From CAYZPB01 sp964568525 (GTDB lineage: Bacteria; Bacillota; Bacilli; Tepidibacillales; Tepidibacillaceae): 64,000 bases of DNA. The notes below the pieces were generated by a model, which worked only from the letters and a program-made list of their open reading frames with translations, did not search any database and was not told where the DNA came from. The DNA is taken from contig CAZMPM010000002.1 in NCBI GenBank assembly GCA_964568525.1, positions 1-64,000 on the forward strand, given 5' to 3'. Position 1 is the stretch's first letter; each line of letters opens with the position of its first letter. Below are positions 42,939-51,342 of the stretch, piece by piece. The position numbers were made by a program, and so were the translations under genes.

Positions 42939-44561
42939 TTAGTCAAGTAAGTTTCCGTTATATTCGCGGAAGTCAACGCCCATATCAGGAGATGCTCCAG
43001 GAGGAACTAAACCAGTTGCTGGTAATTGTCCACCTTTTAGAATTTGGTTAACAATCGCTTCGCGGTCAATTGCAAGTGAGAAAGCTTTACGAATGTTAGC
43101 ATTTTTGAATATTTCGTCTTGATTGTTGAACATAAAGAAGTAAGTGCCTAGGATAGGTACAGATGTAGCTTTACCACTTTGCAACAATTCATATGTTAAT
43201 TCGCCAGGAGCTGAATCTTCATGAATTTCATTGTTTTGGAACAATTGATAAGCAGTATTATCATCATTAACCATAATCCATTGAATTGAATTTAATTTAA
43301 CGGCATCTTTATTCCAATATTTATCATTTTTAACAACTACGATTTTATCATCATGTGTCCAGCTTTTAAATGCAAATGGTCCATTTCCAACAAAACTAGC
43401 TGCGTTTGCTGCCCAGTTTGGATTAGCTTTAACAACTTTTTCATTTACTGGATAGTAGCTACCAAATGCAGTTAATTGTAAGAAATAAGGAGTTTGTGCT
43501 TCTAATTCAACTTTTAATGTTTTTGCATCAACTGCAGTAACCCCAACTTGATCAGCAGTAGCTTCACCAGCATTGTATTTTTCACCATTTTTCAATGGAT
43601 ACAATTGGTAAGCATAGTCAGCAGCTGTTTCAGGATCTAGAACTCTTTTCCATGCAAATTCAAAGTCTTGAGCAGTAACAGGATCACCATTAGTCCAGAA
43701 CACGTTGTCTTTAAGTGTAAATGTATAGGTAAGTTGATCTTCAGAAACTGTCCAATCAGCAGCCATACCAGAACCTTTAGTTACTTCACTCTCTTTATCA
43801 AGTCTTGTTAAACCTTCTTGAAGGTGGCGAAGAATTTCAAAAGAAGTAGTGTCAGTTGCTTTTGCTGAGTCTAAGCTAGGTGGCTCAGTACGAGCATTAA
43901 GCAATAAATTATTGTTATATTTTGCGTCAGAGATTGATGCCCAAGTGTAGTCACGGCTACCTTCACCATGAAGAACTGTATCTTTAACATAATCTTGTCT
44001 TACGCGTACTTCAGTGTAGAAGTAAATTGGAGCAATTCCAGCTTCTTTTAATAGAATTTTTTCTGCTTTAGATAGATACTCTAAACGTTTTGCTTGGTCG
44101 CCAGTTGCTTTAGCATCTGCAAGTAACTTATCATATTCAGCATTACTGTATTTAGCATCATTATTTCCGCCGCCAGTAATCCACATATCAAGGAATGTAA
44201 TCGGATCCATGAAGTCTCCTAACCATCCAAGACGCCCAATTTGATAAGTGCCTTCAGCTAATGTGTCAAGATAAGCGTTCCATTCCATGTTGTTGATTTC
44301 TACATTAACGCCTAACTGATCAGCCCACATTGCTTGAACTGCTTCTGCAATTTTTTGGTGAGTATTGTTTGTGTTGTAACTGTACTTAACTGTTGGTAGT
44401 TCACTAAGTCCTAGTTCTTTCAAACCAGCCTCTAAATATTCTTTCGCTGTGCCTGGTTCGCTGCCTGGTTTTGGTTCTTTATCGCCACAACCAACTAGCC
44501 CTAGACTCACTACCAATACTAATGCTAGAGTAAGAATTAGCATTTTACGAGCTGCTTTCAT
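42939..44561 (-). CDS. oppA: Oligopeptide-binding lipoprotein OppA, circularly permuted
   Basis: 540 residues. Residues 1-25 are a lipoprotein signal (lipobox LVGC, Cys25), then a short linker. Residues about 38-212 correspond to the C-terminal third of ordinary OppA: AKEYLEAGLKELGLSELP, YNTNNTHQKIAEAVQAMW, YQIGRLGWLGDFMDP, AGIAPIYFYTEV, YTWASISD. Residues about 213-540 correspond to the normal N-terminal two thirds: NNNLLLNARTEPPSLDSAK, WTNGDPVTAQDFEFAWKRVL, FVGNGPFAFKSW, FKNANIRKAFSLAIDREA, ending FREYNGNLLD and stop. All parts are present once, in swapped order, in one frame. Both modules begin with Ala-Lys and end in Asp. The first gene of opp; it captures peptides at the cell surface. 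Confidence 0.93.
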   Translation of the reverse strand: MKAARKMLILTLALVLVVSLGLVGCGDKEPKPGSEPGTAKEYLEAGLKELGLSELPTVKYSYNTNNTHQKIAEAVQAMWADQLGVNVEINNMEWNAYLDTLAEGTYQIGRLGWLGDFMDPITFLDMWITGGGNNDAKYSNAEYDKLLADAKATGDQAKRLEYLSKAEKILLKEAGIAPIYFYTEVRVRQDYVKDTVLHGEGSRDYTWASISDAKYNNNLLLNARTEPPSLDSAKATDTTSFEILRHLQEGLTRLDKESEVTKGSGMAADWTVSEDQLTYTFTLKDNVFWTNGDPVTAQDFEFAWKRVLDPETAADYAYQLYPLKNGEKYNAGEATADQVGVTAVDAKTLKVELEAQTPYFLQLTAFGSYYPVNEKVVKANPNWAANAASFVGNGPFAFKSWTHDDKIVVVKNDKYWNKDAVKLNSIQWIMVNDDNTAYQLFQNNEIHEDSAPGELTYELLQSGKATSVPILGTYFFMFNNQDEIFKNANIRKAFSLAIDREAIVNQILKGGQLPATGLVPPGASPDMGVDFREYNGNLLD

Positions 44562-44738
44562 AAAAATATACCCCCTTAAGTTTTTTGATTTTTATAATAA
44601 AGTTGCATAGCAACTATTATAAACTCCGATTAAATAACTTATATTTGATTATAATAACACATTTATAAGTGTTTGGCTATAAATATTCCATTATTATACA
44701 TTATCCGTTGATACAGATTTCAGATATTTTACAGTCTC

Positions 44739-45266
44739 TCAATCAAACAAATCATCCCCGCACACATCATTTACCACTATAGCAGGAAATTTATCGACTT
44801 CTAACCGCAAAATAGCTTCAGGTCCCAACTCTGGATAAGCAATCGTTTCAGCAGCTTTGATCTGACGAGAAATTAGTGCAGCCGCACCACCTACCGCCGC
44901 AAAATAGACCACGCCATTCTTCTTCATAGATTCTCGCACTGGTACACTACGCTTCCCTTTGCCAATCATCCCACGCAGGCCGTGCTCAAGCAAAAGTGGC
45001 GTATACTGATCCATCCGACTACTGGTCGTTGGTCCAGCAGAACCAATCACCTCGCCAGGCTTAGCCGGACTTGGCCCCATATAATAAATTACTTGGTTTA
45101 ATAAAGCAAACGGCAACAGCTCACCATTATTTATCTGCTCCACCAGTTTTTTATGGGCGGCATCTCGGGCAACAAAAATCGTGCCGGTAATCAATACCTC
45201 ATCACCAACTCGTAACTTATTTATTTCTGCGTCGATTAATGGTGCTTCTATGCGATGTATAGTCAT
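44739..45266 (-). CDS. fumB: Fumarate hydratase class I, beta subunit
   Basis: C-terminal component of the two-subunit, iron-sulphur-dependent fumarase / L-tartrate dehydratase family. About 175 residues. It has VGDEVLITGTIFVARDAAH, GPTTSSRMDQYTPLLLEHG, GMIGKGKRS and YFAAVGGAAALIS, all typical of the beta fold. The ATG at 45266 has AAGGAGTATGAA before it; an upstream frame to 45317 merely overlaps fumA. The order fumA-fumB after icd and gltA favours fumarase over tartrate dehydratase. Confidence 0.9.
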   Translation of the reverse strand: MTIHRIEAPLIDAEINKLRVGDEVLITGTIFVARDAAHKKLVEQINNGELLPFALLNQVIYYMGPSPAKPGEVIGSAGPTTSSRMDQYTPLLLEHGLRGMIGKGKRSVPVRESMKKNGVVYFAAVGGAAALISRQIKAAETIAYPELGPEAILRLEVDKFPAIVVNDVCGDDLFD

Positions 45267-45276
45267 TTCATACTCC

Positions 45277-46119
45277 TTATAAAATAATCTCTTTATGCCT
45301 ACTTGCGTGACATCCAAGATTTACCGATACCGGCAAACTTGCCATATGCGTTGGGAATATTTCGATATTAACAGCAAGCGCTGTTACTGTTCCACCTAGT
45401 CCTTGCGGACCAACACCGCTACTGTTGATTGTAGCTAGTAAATCTTTTTCTAACTCAGCGATATCTTCCAACTCATGAGCTACACCAATCTCGCGAAGCT
45501 GCGCCTCCTTAGCAAGTAGCGCCGCCTTCTCAGAAGTACCACCGATACCAACTCCGACTATTAGCGGCGGACAGGGATTCCCTCCCGCCGCAATAACTGT
45601 ATCAAGAACGAACTGCTTCACGCCGCTACTTCCATCGGCTGGCGTCAACATTCTGCTAGCAGACATATTCTCGCTACCGCCACCCTTAGCGATATAACGC
45701 AACCGCAATCTATCACCAGAAACGATTCGATAATGAACAATAGCGGGGGTATTATCTCCAGTATTAATTCGATTAAATGGGTGACCAACGATTGACTTGC
45801 GCAGGTAACCATCCCGATAACCAACTCGCACGCCTTCGTTAATCGCCTGCTCTAAATCGCCACCCACAATTCTTAAATCCTGCCCCACTTCAACAAAAAA
45901 AACAGCAATTCCAGTATCCTGGCAGATTGGCACCTGGTTATTGCGTGCAATCTCCTGATTCTCGATTAGCTGTTTAAGTATATTTCTACCAATTGGTGAT
46001 TTTTCATTCTTTTCAGCATTAACAAGGGCTGTCAGCAAGTCACTGTTTAATTCGTAATTTGCCTTTTGAACCATCTCTGAGACAGCAATCGAAATTTGTT
46101 TTGCATTAATCTCCCTCAT
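45277..46119 (-). CDS. fumA: Fumarate hydratase class I, alpha subunit
   Basis: Carries the [4Fe-4S] cluster used to hydrate fumarate to malate. 280 residues. Cluster cysteines are in VPICQDTGIAVFF, in the GGNPCPPLIVGVGIGGT block and in VNLGCHASRH. GGGSENMSASRMLTPADG and GPQGLGGTVTALAVNIE are family blocks. The small gene symbols fumA and fumB here mean the alpha and beta subunits. It lies 34 bases after icd, so malate can be made next to the isocitrate dehydrogenase and citrate synthase genes, and malic enzyme lies 7 kb away. Confidence 0.92.
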   Translation of the reverse strand: MREINAKQISIAVSEMVQKANYELNSDLLTALVNAEKNEKSPIGRNILKQLIENQEIARNNQVPICQDTGIAVFFVEVGQDLRIVGGDLEQAINEGVRVGYRDGYLRKSIVGHPFNRINTGDNTPAIVHYRIVSGDRLRLRYIAKGGGSENMSASRMLTPADGSSGVKQFVLDTVIAAGGNPCPPLIVGVGIGGTSEKAALLAKEAQLREIGVAHELEDIAELEKDLLATINSSGVGPQGLGGTVTALAVNIEIFPTHMASLPVSVNLGCHASRHKEIIL

Positions 46120-46153
46120 TTAATCAGCCTCCATCACCAAGTTCCAGCGCTAT

Positions 46154-47449
46154 TTACATGTTTTTAATTAATTCAGTGCCAAACTCTGAGCACTTTAACT
46201 CGGTCGCATCATCCATTAAACGGGCGAAGTCGTAGGTAACTTTTTTGTTAGAAATAGTTTTTTCCATTGTAGATATAATCAATTCCGCTGCTTCATTCCA
46301 GCCAAGATAACGTAACATCATCTCTCCGGATAAAATTACAGAAGATGGATTAACCTTGTCTAATCCTGCATACTTCGGTGCAGTACCATGCGTTGCCTCA
46401 AAAATTGCTATGCCGGTGTCATAGTTGATGTTTGCTCCTGGCGCTATGCCGATCCCACCAACTTGTGCCGCTAAAGCATCGGAAATATAGTCTCCGTTTA
46501 AATTCGGTGTCGCAATCACATCATACTCTTTAGGTCTGAGTAATATCTGTTGCAAAAAAGCATCAGCAATCATATCCTTAACTAAGATTTTCCCCGCAGC
46601 TATAGCAACCGCCTGTTGCCTATTCGCTTCCTCTACTCCGCTAGTTTCAGCGATTCGATCATACTGCCTCCAAGTAAAAACATACTCACCATACTCCGCC
46701 TCTAAGAAATCATAACCCCACTGTTTGAATGCGCCCTCAGTGTATTTCATGATATTGCCCTTATGAACAAACGTTATTGATTGTCGCTTACTCGCAAGCG
46801 TATATTCAATCGCAGCACGTACTAAACGTTCAGTTCCTTCTTTAGAAATCGGTTTGATTCCAATTGATGAGGTTTCTGGAAAACGAATTTTCTTAACCCC
46901 TAGTTCATCCTGAAGGAATGTAATAATCTTTTTCGCTCCCTCAGAACCAGCCTCCCACTCAATTCCTGCATAAATATCTTCAGTATTTTCGCGGAAGATA
47001 ACCATATCAACATATTCCGGATTTTTAACTGGTGAAGGGACGCCTTTAAACCACTGAACGGGACGAACGCAAGCATACAGGTCAAGTTCCTGACGAAGAG
47101 TCACATTCAATGAGCGGAAGCCACCGCCGATAGGTGTTGTGAGTGGTCCTTTAATACTCACCAAGTATTCTTTCATCGCCGTAAGCGTATCTTTAGGTAA
47201 CCATTCTCCCCATTTATCAAACGCTTTCTCGCCAGTATAAACCTCATACCAGACAATTTTGCGCTTTCCTTGATAAGCTTTTTCAACTGCCGCATCTAGA
47301 ACGCGTTGAGCAGCTGCCCAGATATCTGGCCCAGTTCCGTCTCCCTCAATGAAAGGAATAATTGGATTATCAGGAACCTGTAGTTTACCAGCTTTAATCG
47401 TTATTTTATCTCCCGCTTGTGGCAATTCATACTTCTCAAAAATACTCAT
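46154..47449 (-). CDS. icd: Isocitrate dehydrogenase, NADP-dependent
   Basis: Oxidative decarboxylation of isocitrate to 2-oxoglutarate. 431 residues, closely similar in layout to the Escherichia coli and Bacillus enzymes. The substrate-binding serine is in GGGFRSLNVTLRQELDLYACVRPV. The NADP-specifying segment is ATHGTAPKYAGLDKVNP (Lys-Tyr). NLNGDYISDALAAQVGGIGIAPGANI and KCSEFGTELIKNM are also typical. It follows gltA by 32 bases and precedes fumA by 34, forming gltA-icd-fumA-fumB. Confidence 0.97.
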   Translation of the reverse strand: MSIFEKYELPQAGDKITIKAGKLQVPDNPIIPFIEGDGTGPDIWAAAQRVLDAAVEKAYQGKRKIVWYEVYTGEKAFDKWGEWLPKDTLTAMKEYLVSIKGPLTTPIGGGFRSLNVTLRQELDLYACVRPVQWFKGVPSPVKNPEYVDMVIFRENTEDIYAGIEWEAGSEGAKKIITFLQDELGVKKIRFPETSSIGIKPISKEGTERLVRAAIEYTLASKRQSITFVHKGNIMKYTEGAFKQWGYDFLEAEYGEYVFTWRQYDRIAETSGVEEANRQQAVAIAAGKILVKDMIADAFLQQILLRPKEYDVIATPNLNGDYISDALAAQVGGIGIAPGANINYDTGIAIFEATHGTAPKYAGLDKVNPSSVILSGEMMLRYLGWNEAAELIISTMEKTISNKKVTYDFARLMDDATELKCSEFGTELIKNM

Positions 47450-47481
47450 TTACATCCTCCTAATATATTATCTATCCTCAA

Positions 47482-48594
47482 TTATCTACTCTCAATCGGA
47501 ATATACCTACGGTCAGCTGGTCCCAAGTATTCTGCACGTGGTCTAATCAATCGATTATTTTCATACTGCTCCATAATGTGTGCAGTCCAGCCCGACATTC
47601 TACTTATAATAAAGATCGGCGTAAACAAATCCGTAGAAAGCCCTAAATAATAATATAAAGTTGCCGAATAAAAGTCGACATTCGGTAATAAGCCCTTCTT
47701 CTCATACACGTAATCAGCTATATTACACGATAAATTATAACACTCCATGTTATTATTCTGCTCAGCTATCTTGTAGGCAACCTCTTTAAGGTGGCTGGTG
47801 CGCGGATCACCGTTTTTGTAAACTCGGTGTCCAATCCCCATGATTTTCTCACCTTTTTCAAGCTTATTGTCAATATACGGTTTAATATTTGCCTGTTCAC
47901 CTATCTCCTCAAGCATCAGCATTACTTGTTCATTTGCACCACCATGTAGACTCCCTTTAAGAGCGCCCATAGCGGCGATAACACCTGAATGCATGTCAGA
48001 TAATGTTGAAACGGTAACACGAGCGGTAAAGGTAGAAGCATTTAGCTCATGGTCAGCGTGGAGAATTAGTGACTGATCAAACGCTTTTTCAGCAAGTTCA
48101 TCAGGCTCCTTCCCCGATAACATATAAAGAAAATTAGCCGCATAACCTAAGTGCGGATTTGCTCTAATCGGTTCTAAATTGTTTCGCACCCGATGTAATG
48201 TAGCAACTATTGGTGAAATTTGCGCCATGAGAAATGTAGCTTTTTTCAGATTGGCCTCATGAGAAAAATCTTCAATCTCAGTATTGTAAAGTGCAGAAAT
48301 AGAAATTATAACACGCATTACATCGATAAAATCAGCATTCTTTGGTAATAACTTCATTAAAGTAACAATATTTTCTGATAGATTGCAATGTTTCTTTAAT
48401 TCATCTTTAAAGACAGCATATTCAGCTGTTGTAGGTAATTCTCCGTACCACAACAGATAAATTATCTCCTCAAACGTAGCATTGTCTGCAAGGTCATCTA
48501 GTCGATAACCTCTATATCTAATCATCTCATCATCAAGCAAAGTAATCGATGATTTTGCAGCAATTATTCCATCTAATCCTAATGTAATGTTCAT
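47482..48594 (-). CDS. gltA: Citrate synthase
   Basis: Condenses acetyl-CoA and oxaloacetate. 370 residues, the short type II/Bacillus CitZ-like form. The catalytic triad is present: His in GSLHGGANEQVM, His in IMGIGHRVYKNGDPR and Asp in LLPNVDFYSATLYY. The N-terminal GLDGIIAAKSSITLLDDEMIRYRGY is typical. It heads the gltA-icd-fum operon. A promoter and a palindromic operator lie about 60-100 bases upstream, next to the gene for a Crp/Fnr-family regulator. Confidence 0.96.
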   Translation of the reverse strand: MNITLGLDGIIAAKSSITLLDDEMIRYRGYRLDDLADNATFEEIIYLLWYGELPTTAEYAVFKDELKKHCNLSENIVTLMKLLPKNADFIDVMRVIISISALYNTEIEDFSHEANLKKATFLMAQISPIVATLHRVRNNLEPIRANPHLGYAANFLYMLSGKEPDELAEKAFDQSLILHADHELNASTFTARVTVSTLSDMHSGVIAAMGALKGSLHGGANEQVMLMLEEIGEQANIKPYIDNKLEKGEKIMGIGHRVYKNGDPRTSHLKEVAYKIAEQNNNMECYNLSCNIADYVYEKKGLLPNVDFYSATLYYYLGLSTDLFTPIFIISRMSGWTAHIMEQYENNRLIRPRAEYLGPADRRYIPIESR

Positions 48595-48656
48595 AACTAG
48601 ACTCCTTTCTTTTCAGAAATAATACCTAACAACTCTGCTCGTTGCTTAGCTATTCT

Positions 48657-48696
48657 ATTCTAATATATTTAAACAAGATTGTGAATAACTATTCAC
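48657..48696 (-). promoter_or_regulatory. gltA promoter with palindromic Crp-type operator
   Basis: Minus-strand TTCACA (48680-48685), 17-base spacer, TAGAAT (48657-48662). Overlapping the -35 is GTGAATAGTTATTCAC (48681-48696), with two 7-bp arms around a 2-base centre. The centre would lie at about -39 relative to a start near 48650, close to the -41.5 position of class II activation by Crp/Fnr proteins. The neighbouring gene encodes such a protein. Confidence 0.65.
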
Positions 48697-48697
48697 T

Positions 48698-49399
48698 CTA
48701 ATCTTCCCAACTCTTACTTCCAACAACTTTGCCGTCAGCTAATTCTGTTAGCTCAATTTTATTAATTAAAACGAATCGATCGCGTTCAACCTCAATCAGC
48801 TTTTCATCAGCCATGCGATATAGATAACGGCAAACTACTTCTTTAGTCGATCCAATTGTTGAAGCAATCTCCTCCAAAGTCATATTTCGAGGAATGCAAC
48901 TTTCGTCTGAAGCTTCAAATTCACTCATCAATAACCGCGCCAAACGACTTCCGACCGGGCTAGAAGAGAACTCTTCAATAATCTGAGTAACATCAAGTGA
49001 CCGCTCATTAAGTTGACAGCAAACCTGCCACAACACTTCTTTATTATTTCTAATTAACGGTAAAATAATGTTTTTATGCCACCGATAAATTGTTGACGGC
49101 CGAAAAACTACTATAGTAGATGGTGTAGATTTCTGAGTGAAAAGATCATGCCCAAAAAAAATATCTCCAGTATTGAACCTCTTCATCGTAATACTTCTGC
49201 CATTAATCAACTCTTTAATAGCGTAAAGCAGTCCATCTTCTAAGACAAAAACATACGGAAATTTATCCCCACTGAAATTAAGATATTGGCCTTTCTCCAA
49301 TACAACCTTCTCGACATTAGCAAGTAACAAACTTTGCTCCGCTTTAGTAAAGGAGGCAAATAATTTATTTTCCCCAAGAAGTTTGTTTAGCTCCGCCAT
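48698..49399 (-). CDS. Crp/Fnr-family transcriptional regulator (paralogue 1)
   Basis: 233 residues. N-terminal cyclic-nucleotide-binding-like barrel (LFASFTKAEQSLLL, LEKGQYLNFSGDKFPYVFVLEDG, FNTGDIFFGHDLF). C-terminal winged helix with MTLEEIASTIGSTKEVVCRYLYRM. There is no N-terminal cysteine cluster, so it is not an FNR-type oxygen sensor; the effector is unknown. A TCACT-aac-AGTGA palindrome (49418-49430) lies just before its ribosome site and may mediate autoregulation. It is close kin to the protein encoded at 50529-51230, with which it flanks a membrane protein gene. It lies upstream of gltA on the same strand. Confidence 0.88.
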   Translation of the reverse strand: MAELNKLLGENKLFASFTKAEQSLLLANVEKVVLEKGQYLNFSGDKFPYVFVLEDGLLYAIKELINGRSITMKRFNTGDIFFGHDLFTQKSTPSTIVVFRPSTIYRWHKNIILPLIRNNKEVLWQVCCQLNERSLDVTQIIEEFSSSPVGSRLARLLMSEFEASDESCIPRNMTLEEIASTIGSTKEVVCRYLYRMADEKLIEVERDRFVLINKIELTELADGKVVGSKSWED

Positions 49400-49495
49400 A
49401 CTTCTAACCCTCCACTTTCACTAACAGTGAGTAATTGAATAATGTTACATTTCATTATATTAGATTATTCGCTTTTATTAAAGAATGATGTTCTT

Positions 49496-49509
49496 TTAAC
49501 CTGGGTTAA
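49496..49509. promoter_or_regulatory. Palindrome upstream of the membrane protein gene
   Basis: TTAACC-TG-GGTTAA, a perfect 6-bp inverted repeat about 67 bases before the ATG at 49576. It lies in the divergent region shared with the paralogue 1 regulator gene. It may be an operator for one of the two flanking Crp-type proteins; it does not match the gltA palindrome. Confidence 0.4.
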
Positions 49510-49575
49510 TTGTTCACATGTTAAATTCTGATATGTTTGAAATAGGTAATCATAATATTCTTAGGAGGTTTTAAA

Positions 49576-50433
49576 ATGAATCAAAATCTTTCAAAAGGAA
49601 CTCGGATGACAGTACTTGCTGTAGTACTAATTGCTGCTCTCTTAATGATTGCAGTACTACCTTTGACTGTGCCAGATGCTTTAGAGCTAATTCAAGTTGA
49701 ACAAGCAAAAAGGATTGCTAAATTTTACGCAGATAATAATCCTGATGCTTCATTAATCAGCAAAACTCGTGAATTAGTTGGGTTCTTCTTCCCACTTTGG
49801 ACATCATTGACAATGTTTGCAGGAATGGTATTACTTGTAATTGCTAAACCATTTTATCAAGGAGCTAAATGGGCTAGATCGTTAGCGCTTGCCTGTCTGT
49901 CAATCCCTTCTATTGGTGGAGCTTACATGACAGTGCCTTACCTAAACTTCGCAAAAGTTGGTACTCCAAACGGGCTTTGGTTTGCTGCAGTTGGACTTAT
50001 CGCCTACTTTGTTGTTGTACTTGCAACAAAAGCATCTGCTAAAGCTAAGTTAATTGATTTTTGGGTATTCTTAATTATGGGCGTAACTGCTGCCGAAGCA
50101 TTCTCTAACGGACACGCTGCTAGCCGTATTGTTAGTGGTCACTTTGCAAGACCACACTATGCTGATGGAATCTTTATCTTATTCCCAACAATGGCAATTG
50201 GCTGGATTGCAACTATTCTATTACTACTCGCAATCTATTTCGTTGCACAACGCCACATCGCTGGCTGGTATCTTGCTCTAATGAGCGGACTTGGTGTTAT
50301 GATCATGGGATTTGTTACGCAAACTGTCAGAACAGCAACATTTGACTACCTATATCAAGGTCTAATGGGACTAGCTATCCTTGCAACTTTCTTGATCCCA
50401 GTAGTAAAAGCAAGAATGATCGAAAAAGAATAA
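49576..50433 (+). CDS. Polytopic membrane protein of unknown function
   Basis: 285 residues, not recognised. About seven hydrophobic segments: the first at 11-31, then around residues 70-88, 103-122, 132-150, 163-180, 208-233 and 240-278. A loop after the first segment is polar (ELIQVEQAKRIAKFYADNNPD) and may be outside the cell. A notable central stretch is EAFSNGHAASRIVSGHFARPHYADG, with three histidines between helices, which could bind metal or haem; this is speculation. Good site AGGAGG before the ATG. The gene lies between two paralogous Crp/Fnr regulators, one divergent and one convergent, so regulation by them is plausible. Confidence 0.8.
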   Translation: MNQNLSKGTRMTVLAVVLIAALLMIAVLPLTVPDALELIQVEQAKRIAKFYADNNPDASLISKTRELVGFFFPLWTSLTMFAGMVLLVIAKPFYQGAKWARSLALACLSIPSIGGAYMTVPYLNFAKVGTPNGLWFAAVGLIAYFVVVLATKASAKAKLIDFWVFLIMGVTAAEAFSNGHAASRIVSGHFARPHYADGIFILFPTMAIGWIATILLLLAIYFVAQRHIAGWYLALMSGLGVMIMGFVTQTVRTATFDYLYQGLMGLAILATFLIPVVKARMIEKE

Positions 50434-50455
50434 TTGTATAATTATATTTAAACAG

Positions 50456-50496
50456 TGAACCCGATAGGAGATAATCTTATCGGGTTCAAATATTTT
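50456..50496. terminator. Hairpin terminator between the membrane protein gene and paralogue 2 regulator
   Basis: TGAACCCGATA-N11-TATCGGGTTCA is a perfect 11-bp stem followed on the plus strand by AATATTTT. The T-run is weak. Two near-identical TTGTATAATTAT segments flank the hairpin, at about 50434-50445 and 50506-50517. Confidence 0.65.
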
Positions 50497-50528
50497 AGAA
50501 TAATATTGTATAATTATTTATAAATAGC

Positions 50529-51230
50529 TTAATCCCAACTTCTCTTTGTTACGGTTTCTCCATCGGCCATCTTACTTAATTCTATTTTATTAATTAAAAT
50601 AAATTTAGAGCGATCTACCTGAATTAGATTCTCATCAGATAAACGATATAACAACCTACATACTACCTCTCTCGTCGAACCTATCTTAGCTGCCATTTCG
50701 TCTAGTGTCATATTCCGCGGAATCTGCTCGTTATCCACTTCTTCAAACTGATCAACCAATAGTCGCGCTAATCGATTGACTACTGGATTAAATACAATTT
50801 CCTCCATAGCCATGTTCGCCTCAATTGTCCGTTGACTTAATTGCACGCACAGATCCCAAAGAGCATCTTTATTGTCCTTTACAAGCGGCACAATATCATC
50901 ACGATGCCACTGATAAATAGTAGTGTGTTTAAATGCAACAATTGCTGTAGGAGTCGGCTTATCATGAAACAGAGCATGTCCCCAGAAAGCATCCCCCTTG
51001 CCAAAAGACTTTAATATAAATTGTCTGCCCTCAGCAGAGTCCTTATTAGCATGAAGTAGCCCTTCCGCAACTATAATGACATACGGAAAACAGTCGCCCA
51101 TCAAACTAACCATTGCACCCTTTTCTAAATCGACCTTAACAGCACATTCTAATAATTTCCGTTTCTCTTCGCCCTTAAACTGGCGGAAAATTAGCTGGTC
51201 TGAAATTAAGTCTTCTAGCTCCCTCTGCAT
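50529..51230 (-). CDS. Crp/Fnr-family transcriptional regulator (paralogue 2)
   Basis: About 233 residues from the ATG at 51230, which has AGGAGGTGA upstream; a longer frame to 51254 is less likely. It parallels paralogue 1 throughout: LEKGAMVSLMGDCFPYVIIVAEG, FGKGDAFWGHALFHDK, TIYQWHRDDIVPLVKDNK, RNMTLDEMAAKIGSTREVVCRLLYRLSDENLIQVDR, and an ending ADGETVTKRSW against ADGKVVGSKSW. The recognition helices are nearly identical (GSTREVVCR against GSTKEVVCR), so both may bind overlapping operators. No iron-sulphur cysteine cluster. It was probably produced by a local duplication around the intervening gene. Confidence 0.88.
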   Translation of the reverse strand: MQRELEDLISDQLIFRQFKGEEKRKLLECAVKVDLEKGAMVSLMGDCFPYVIIVAEGLLHANKDSAEGRQFILKSFGKGDAFWGHALFHDKPTPTAIVAFKHTTIYQWHRDDIVPLVKDNKDALWDLCVQLSQRTIEANMAMEEIVFNPVVNRLARLLVDQFEEVDNEQIPRNMTLDEMAAKIGSTREVVCRLLYRLSDENLIQVDRSKFILINKIELSKMADGETVTKRSWD

Positions 51231-51342
51231 TATTACTAATTCACCTCCTAGCAACTTATAATCAAGCCTTCGGTCAATTTGCCTCCAGTCAATTATAACA
51301 TATTTGTGAAATTATTATGTATAATCATTTACAAATTTTACA

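Noticed and set aside
42939..44561. OppA order as a simple assembly chimera
   Set aside because: Both junctions are in frame, every segment occurs exactly once, and the signal peptide, stop and terminator are all correctly placed. A chance mis-join is unlikely, although reads are needed to be sure.
49496..49509. Canonical CRP site TGTGA-N6-TCACA before the membrane protein
   Set aside because: The palindrome TTAACC-TG-GGTTAA lacks the GTGA/TCAC core, so I list it only as a palindrome.
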